A stretch of 64,000 nt of DNA from Actinoalloteichus hoggarensis (lineage in GTDB: Bacteria > Actinomycetota > Actinomycetes > Mycobacteriales > Pseudonocardiaceae), in NCBI RefSeq assembly GCF_002234535.1, contig NZ_CP022521.1:4278001-4342000 (forward strand). The letters run 5' to 3'. Shown piece by piece: positions 60,963 through 64,000 of the stretch (its first letter is position 1; the number at the start of each line of letters is the position of its first letter). A program made the position numbers and the translations under genes. The notes below the pieces were generated by a model. That model saw nothing but the letters and a program-made list of their open reading frames with translations, did no database searches and was not told the DNA's origin.

Positions 60963-61592
60963 TCAGGTCGTGGGCAGCAGCAGCCCGTTACGCCCCGCGC
61001 GGGCGTCGACGAAGCGGCGCTCCACCTCGGCCCAGTTCACGACGTTCCACAGCTTGGCGATGTAGTCGGCCTTGACGTTGCGGTACTGGAGGTAGTAGGC
61101 GTGCTCCCAGATGTCGAAGACCAGCAGCGGGGTGGTGGTGATCGCCAGGTTGGCGTGGTGATCCTTGAGCTGCTGGGTGATCAGCCGCTCGCCCACCGGG
61201 TCCCAGGCCAGCACGCCCCAGCCGTTGCCCTGGATGGAGGCGGAGACGGCGCTGAGCTGGGCGCGCAGTCCGTCGAAGGAGCCGAAGTCCTGGTCGATGG
61301 CCGCCGCCAGCTCACCGGTGGGCTTGTCGCCGCCGTCCGGGCCCAGCACCTTCCACCAGATCAGGTGCAGCGAGTGACCCGCGAGGTGGAAGGCCAGGGT
61401 GGTCTGCAGACCCACGATGGAGCCGAAGTCCCCCTTGTCCCTGGCCTCGGCGATCTTGTCGATCGTGTCGTTGGCGCCGGTGACGTAGGCGGCGTGGTGC
61501 CTGCTGTGATGCAGCTCGTTGATCTCGCCCGCGATGGCGGGCTCCAGGGCTGCGTAGTCGTAGTCGAGATCGGGCAGCACATAACGGGCCAT
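60963..61592 (-). CDS. Iron/manganese superoxide dismutase
   Basis: 209 residues from the ATG at 61592 with GGAGA upstream. Metal ligands are visible: His in LHHSRHHAAYV near 27, His in LAGHSLH near 76, and Asp/His in VFDIWEHAYYLQYRN near 160-164. The GNGWG and YVLPDLDYDY motifs are typical of Fe/Mn SODs of actinomycetes. It is cytoplasmic and converts superoxide to peroxide and oxygen. Which metal it prefers is not decided by sequence alone. The promoter region contains a striking dyad at 61639-61658. Confidence 0.96.
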   Translation of the reverse strand: MARYVLPDLDYDYAALEPAIAGEINELHHSRHHAAYVTGANDTIDKIAEARDKGDFGSIVGLQTTLAFHLAGHSLHLIWWKVLGPDGGDKPTGELAAAIDQDFGSFDGLRAQLSAVSASIQGNGWGVLAWDPVGERLITQQLKDHHANLAITTTPLLVFDIWEHAYYLQYRNVKADYIAKLWNVVNWAEVERRFVDARAGRNGLLLPTT

Positions 61593-61638
61593 GGAAGGGT
61601 TCTCCAGCTCTCGGGTCCTCGGTCCACTCCAGCCTCGA

Positions 61639-61662
61639 ACCTCTACCTTCGTAGAGGTCAAG
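61639..61662 (-). promoter_or_regulatory. MerR-like dyad next to a TTGACC -35 in the SOD promoter
   Basis: ACCTCTAC-CTTC-GTAGAGGT is a perfect 8-4-8 inverted repeat; on the minus strand TTGACC (61662-61657) runs into it (TTGACCTCTACGAAGG). A dyad placed just after a -35 is the layout of SoxR/MerR-type activator sites. The -10 is weak (GAGGCT-like), consistent with dependence on an activator. The regulator is not adjacent. Confidence 0.55.
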
Positions 61663-62052
61663 TCGGCACGTCTGTGAACTCGATCACCGTCGGCCGCGAG
61701 GCGGGCGACGGCGATCCGAATCAGGCAGGACGTCGAGCGACTGCTCGCGGAGCGTCTCTCTGCCTCGGCGGCACGGACGGGCGAGGCGACGCCCGGCGCC
61801 GACTCCGGGACACCCCCGCGACGGCGGACGCCGCGAACGCCACGCCGGGGACACCGAGGTCCGGTTCGACGGCCGCATCCGGATCGAGACGAGGTCCGCG
61901 GCAGGCCCCACGAACCCCACGGCCCCGCGAACGCCGGCCGCGCCCGGCGATCTCCTAGCGGAGTCGATCGATCACCGCAACATGATCTTCCCGTCATGAT
62001 GGAATCGCGACAGGCGGACAACCTCCGCGCCGCGAACGGCGTGATACCTGGT
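61663..62052. other. Divergent intergenic between SOD and M15 genes
   Basis: No gene recognised. The part 61960-62000 (GAGTCGATCGATCACCGC AACATGATC) is less GC-rich and may be the promoter of the M15 gene. Confidence 0.45.
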
Positions 62053-62727
62053 GTGAAGAAGACAACGCATCGCGCCACCCTGTTCACCGCCGCCCTCGGC
62101 ATGGCGTTCGCCGCCGCGCTGCCCGCGTCGGCGGCCGAGACGACCGAGGCAGCCGAGCCGGCAGGCGTGCCCGTCGGAATCGGCATCGGCCCGGTCACCG
62201 AGGAACGGCTGGGCGCGAGCTATCGGGAGGGCTGCCCGGTCGGCCCCGAGGACCTCCGACTGGTCTCGTTCCCCCACGTCGGCTTCGACGACCGCACGCA
62301 CCGAGGCGAGCTGATCGTGCACGCCGACGTCGCCGAGGAGGTGGCGGACGTCTTCGTCGACCTGTATCGGGGCGGCTTCCCGATCGAAAGGGCCGAGACC
62401 GTCGAGAAGTACGGCGCCGACGACGACGCCTCCATGGCGGCGAACAACAGCTCCGCGTTCAACTGTCGACCGATCACGGGCGGCGGCGGCTGGTCGAACC
62501 ACTCCTACGGCAAGGCGATCGACATCAACCCGATCCAGAACCCCTACGTCAACTCCAGCGGGCTCGTGCTGCCGCCCTCGGGAGCGCCGTACGTGGACCG
62601 GGACCAGGACGCACCGGGCATGATCCACGCGGGCGACCTCGTCGAGCGGAGCTTCACCGAGAAGGGCTGGACGTGGGGCGGCTTCTGGACGACCCCGTTG
62701 GACTACCAGCACTTCGAGAAGCCCTGA
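62053..62727 (+). CDS. Secreted M15-family (VanY-like) peptidase
   Basis: 224 residues from the GTG at 62053, chosen because it gives a compact signal peptide (KKTTHR, hydrophobic stretch, ASA cleavage near residue 25). Upstream in-frame ATGs at 61996/61999 would add about 19 residues and cannot be excluded. The zinc site is visible as WSNHSYGKAIDINP (His and Asp ligands) and WTTPLDYQHFE (second His); WGGFW is typical of M15_4. Such enzymes are D,D- or L,D-carboxypeptidases acting on peptidoglycan stem peptides, here in the extracellular space. Confidence 0.88.
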   Translation: MKKTTHRATLFTAALGMAFAAALPASAAETTEAAEPAGVPVGIGIGPVTEERLGASYREGCPVGPEDLRLVSFPHVGFDDRTHRGELIVHADVAEEVADVFVDLYRGGFPIERAETVEKYGADDDASMAANNSSAFNCRPITGGGGWSNHSYGKAIDINPIQNPYVNSSGLVLPPSGAPYVDRDQDAPGMIHAGDLVERSFTEKGWTWGGFWTTPLDYQHFEKP

Positions 62728-62970
62728 TCCACCACGACGGCCGGCTCGCGTCGCTCCCGTGATCGACACGGCAGGCACGTTCCCCGCTCCGACCCGCCCG
62801 GCTCAGGCACTCGGCGGAGGCGGAGGCGGAGGCGGAGGCGCACGAGGATCGGGCACCGTCGTCCGAGGCCGGCGCCGTCGGCCCACGGCGACAGGGATGA
62901 CGTGCCGTCGGCGGTTCGTCGCGGTGCCGCGGGGATCGACCCGTTCGGGGGTCCGCGGCACCGCGACGGC

Positions 62971-63095
62971 CGGGCCGGTGCCGGGCGGCCGGGCCGGTGC
63001 CGGGCGGCCGGGCCGGTGCCGGGCGGCCGGGCCGGTGCCGGGCGGCCGGGCCGGTGCCGGGCGGCCGGGCCGGTGCCGGGCGGCCGGGCCGGTGC
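62971..63095. repeat. 19-bp tandem repeat, six perfect units
   Basis: The unit CGGGCCGGTGCCGGGCGGC is repeated without change at 62971-63084, with a partial seventh copy to 63095 and a near-copy at 63101-63119. Confidence 0.97.
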
Positions 63096-63126
63096 GGAAC
63101 CGGGCCGGTGCCGGGCGACCCGTACA

Positions 63127-63212
63127 GGCCTGGTCCGCCCGGTGGGCCTGGTCCGCCCGGTGGGCCTGGTCCGCCCGGTGGGCCTGGTCCGCCCGGTGGG
63201 CCTGGTCCGCCC
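63127..63212. repeat. 18-bp tandem repeat, nearly five units
   Basis: The unit GGCCTGGTCCGCCCGGTG is repeated four times without change at 63127-63198 and partly to 63212. It follows the 19-bp array directly but is a different sequence. Confidence 0.97.
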
Positions 63213-63400
63213 GCCCGTCCGACCGACCCCGCCGGCCGGGCCGGGCCGTCGAGCCGGGAGATCAGGCCGCGCAGGGCACGGCGAGTCGAGCGAGCCGGAG
63301 CGGGCAGGCCGAACAGACCCGGTCTCCACCTCGTGTCAGAGGTCGATCAAGGCGGACTCCCCACGGGCGGCGCGCGGCGAGCCGCCGCGCGCCGCGTCGG

Positions 63401-64000
63401 TCAACGGGAGACCACGGCGGACAACAGCGTCGAGGAGCGCCAGTCGCTGGTGACGATGCTCGCGTTCGCCGCCGCGAGCAGCGCCACCCGATCCAGGGCG
63501 GCCTGCTCGTCCGGCGCCACGGCGTCGATGGCCGGCGCCACCTCGTGTGCGGCGGTCATGATCAGCAGGTAGTTCCGCTCCCGGTACCACTCCGTGTCGA
63601 TGCCGCCGGTGACATAGGCGGCGGCACTGCCGTCGTAGACCACGAACCACGGCCGCAGGCTCTCGTCCTCGTAACGCTCGCGGGGGTCGCCCGCCTGGGC
63701 GCCGAGCACCGAGGGGAAGGCCTGCGCCCGCGAGATCTCCCCGGCCGCGGCCAGGTCGCGGAGGTGCCGCGAGTACTCCTCGTCCGTCCACAGGGTGTCG
63801 AACGGATTCCCCTGTTCGAAGGTGCCGGGGATGAGCTCGATCAGCACCCGACCGGCCAGCGCGTCCCGGCTCGGCCACCCCGCCGCGGTGACGGCCTCGT
63901 CCAGTGTGGCGGCCCCGCCCGCGTGGGCGAGGAGGTCCGCGGGCGTGAACACGGCGTCGCCCAGGCGATCCGCCACGAGCGCGTCGAACGCGGCGGGCCC
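63401..64000 (-). CDS. Possible PI-PLC-domain protein, 5' end outside window
   Basis: The last 199 residues of a leftward gene; the frame is open to the window edge (GPAAFDALVADRLGD), so the start and N-terminal domain are missing. Visible features: FTPADLLAHAGGAATLDEAVTAAGWPSRDALAGRVLIELI, a pattern of the C-terminal half of Ca2+-dependent phosphatidylinositol-phospholipase-C-like proteins, then WFVVYDGSAAAYVTGG and the terminal ANASIVTSDW, equivalent to the last strand of the TIM barrel. The catalytic His residues of this family are in the unseen N-terminal part, so function is uncertain. Confidence 0.5.
   Translation of the reverse strand, partial: GPAAFDALVADRLGDAVFTPADLLAHAGGAATLDEAVTAAGWPSRDALAGRVLIELIPGTFEQGNPFDTLWTDEEYSRHLRDLAAAGEISRAQAFPSVLGAQAGDPRERYEDESLRPWFVVYDGSAAAYVTGGIDTEWYRERNYLLIMTAAHEVAPAIDAVAPDEQAALDRVALLAAANASIVTSDWRSSTLLSAVVSR

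Larger units (their letters stand above)
62728..63400. other. GC-rich minisatellite block between M15 and PI-PLC-like genes
   Basis: No gene. Four CGGAGG units lie at 62815-62838, then a 19-bp and an 18-bp tandem array. Open frames across it encode collagen-like or Arg-rich repeats and are artefacts. Confidence 0.6.

Noticed and set aside
62997-63572. Collagen-like GPPGGP protein
   Set aside because: Encoded by a minisatellite that runs antisense into the PI-PLC-like gene; no ribosome-binding site or signal peptide.

Overview
The window is GC-rich DNA with strong third-position G/C bias, GTG starts, ATGA/GTGA gene overlaps, Tat-dependent secreted enzymes, a conservon (histidine kinase, roadblock protein, DUF742 protein, GTPase, P450) and an IdeR/DmdR-like iron box. 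Together these point to a filamentous actinomycete chromosome, probably Pseudonocardiales. The genus is inference. I see no rRNA, tRNA, insertion sequence or prophage.

Layout. 1-1242: the end of a leftward caspase-like protease gene and an EACC1-type conflict-system gene. 1510-3540: two type I-E-like CRISPR arrays (8 and 11 identical 28-bp repeats, all spacers 33 bp), each with a near-duplicate leader on its right and no cas genes in view; a truncated coding remnant lies between them. 3525-11131: an AraC/NmrA divergent pair, a Tat-exported multicopper oxidase with a membrane partner, a decayed alpha/beta hydrolase, a TetR regulator and a membrane Ser/Thr kinase. 11132-12983 has no convincing gene. 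12984-23190: a 24-codon ORF, then a conservon followed by five P450 genes (three CYP157-like, two CYP154-like).

23251-26872: an iron-siderophore importer (two permeases, a lipoprotein) with divergent iron-box candidates. 27192-41322: sialidase, DinB-like protein, SDR/TetR divergent pair, MFS exporter, a beta-phosphoglucomutase-like/GH65 phosphorylase operon, an aminoglycoside-phosphotransferase-fold protein and a Tat-exported GH78 rhamnosidase. 41753-51307: FrnE-like thiol protein plus a small CxxxxC protein, DEDDh exonuclease, RidA/LysR pair, VOC/AraC operon, cold-shock protein, TetR plus GAP-family membrane protein, GntR regulator and ACC deaminase. 51918-64000: two tandem large subtilisins, an F420-reductase-like protein, Fe/Mn superoxide dismutase, a secreted M15 peptidase, a GC-rich minisatellite block and the 3' part of a possible PI-PLC-domain gene.

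How genes work together. The left end is a defence neighbourhood (CRISPR arrays beside a caspase/EACC1 module). The conservon is one co-oriented, mostly overlapping operon in which a membrane sensor complex probably signals through a small GTPase, with P450s translated from the same message. The permeases and lipoprotein form an importer whose ATPase is not here. HAD plus GH65 form a phosphorolytic disaccharide pathway. Sialidase, rhamnosidase, subtilisins and the M15 peptidase are secreted enzymes suited to saprophytic growth.
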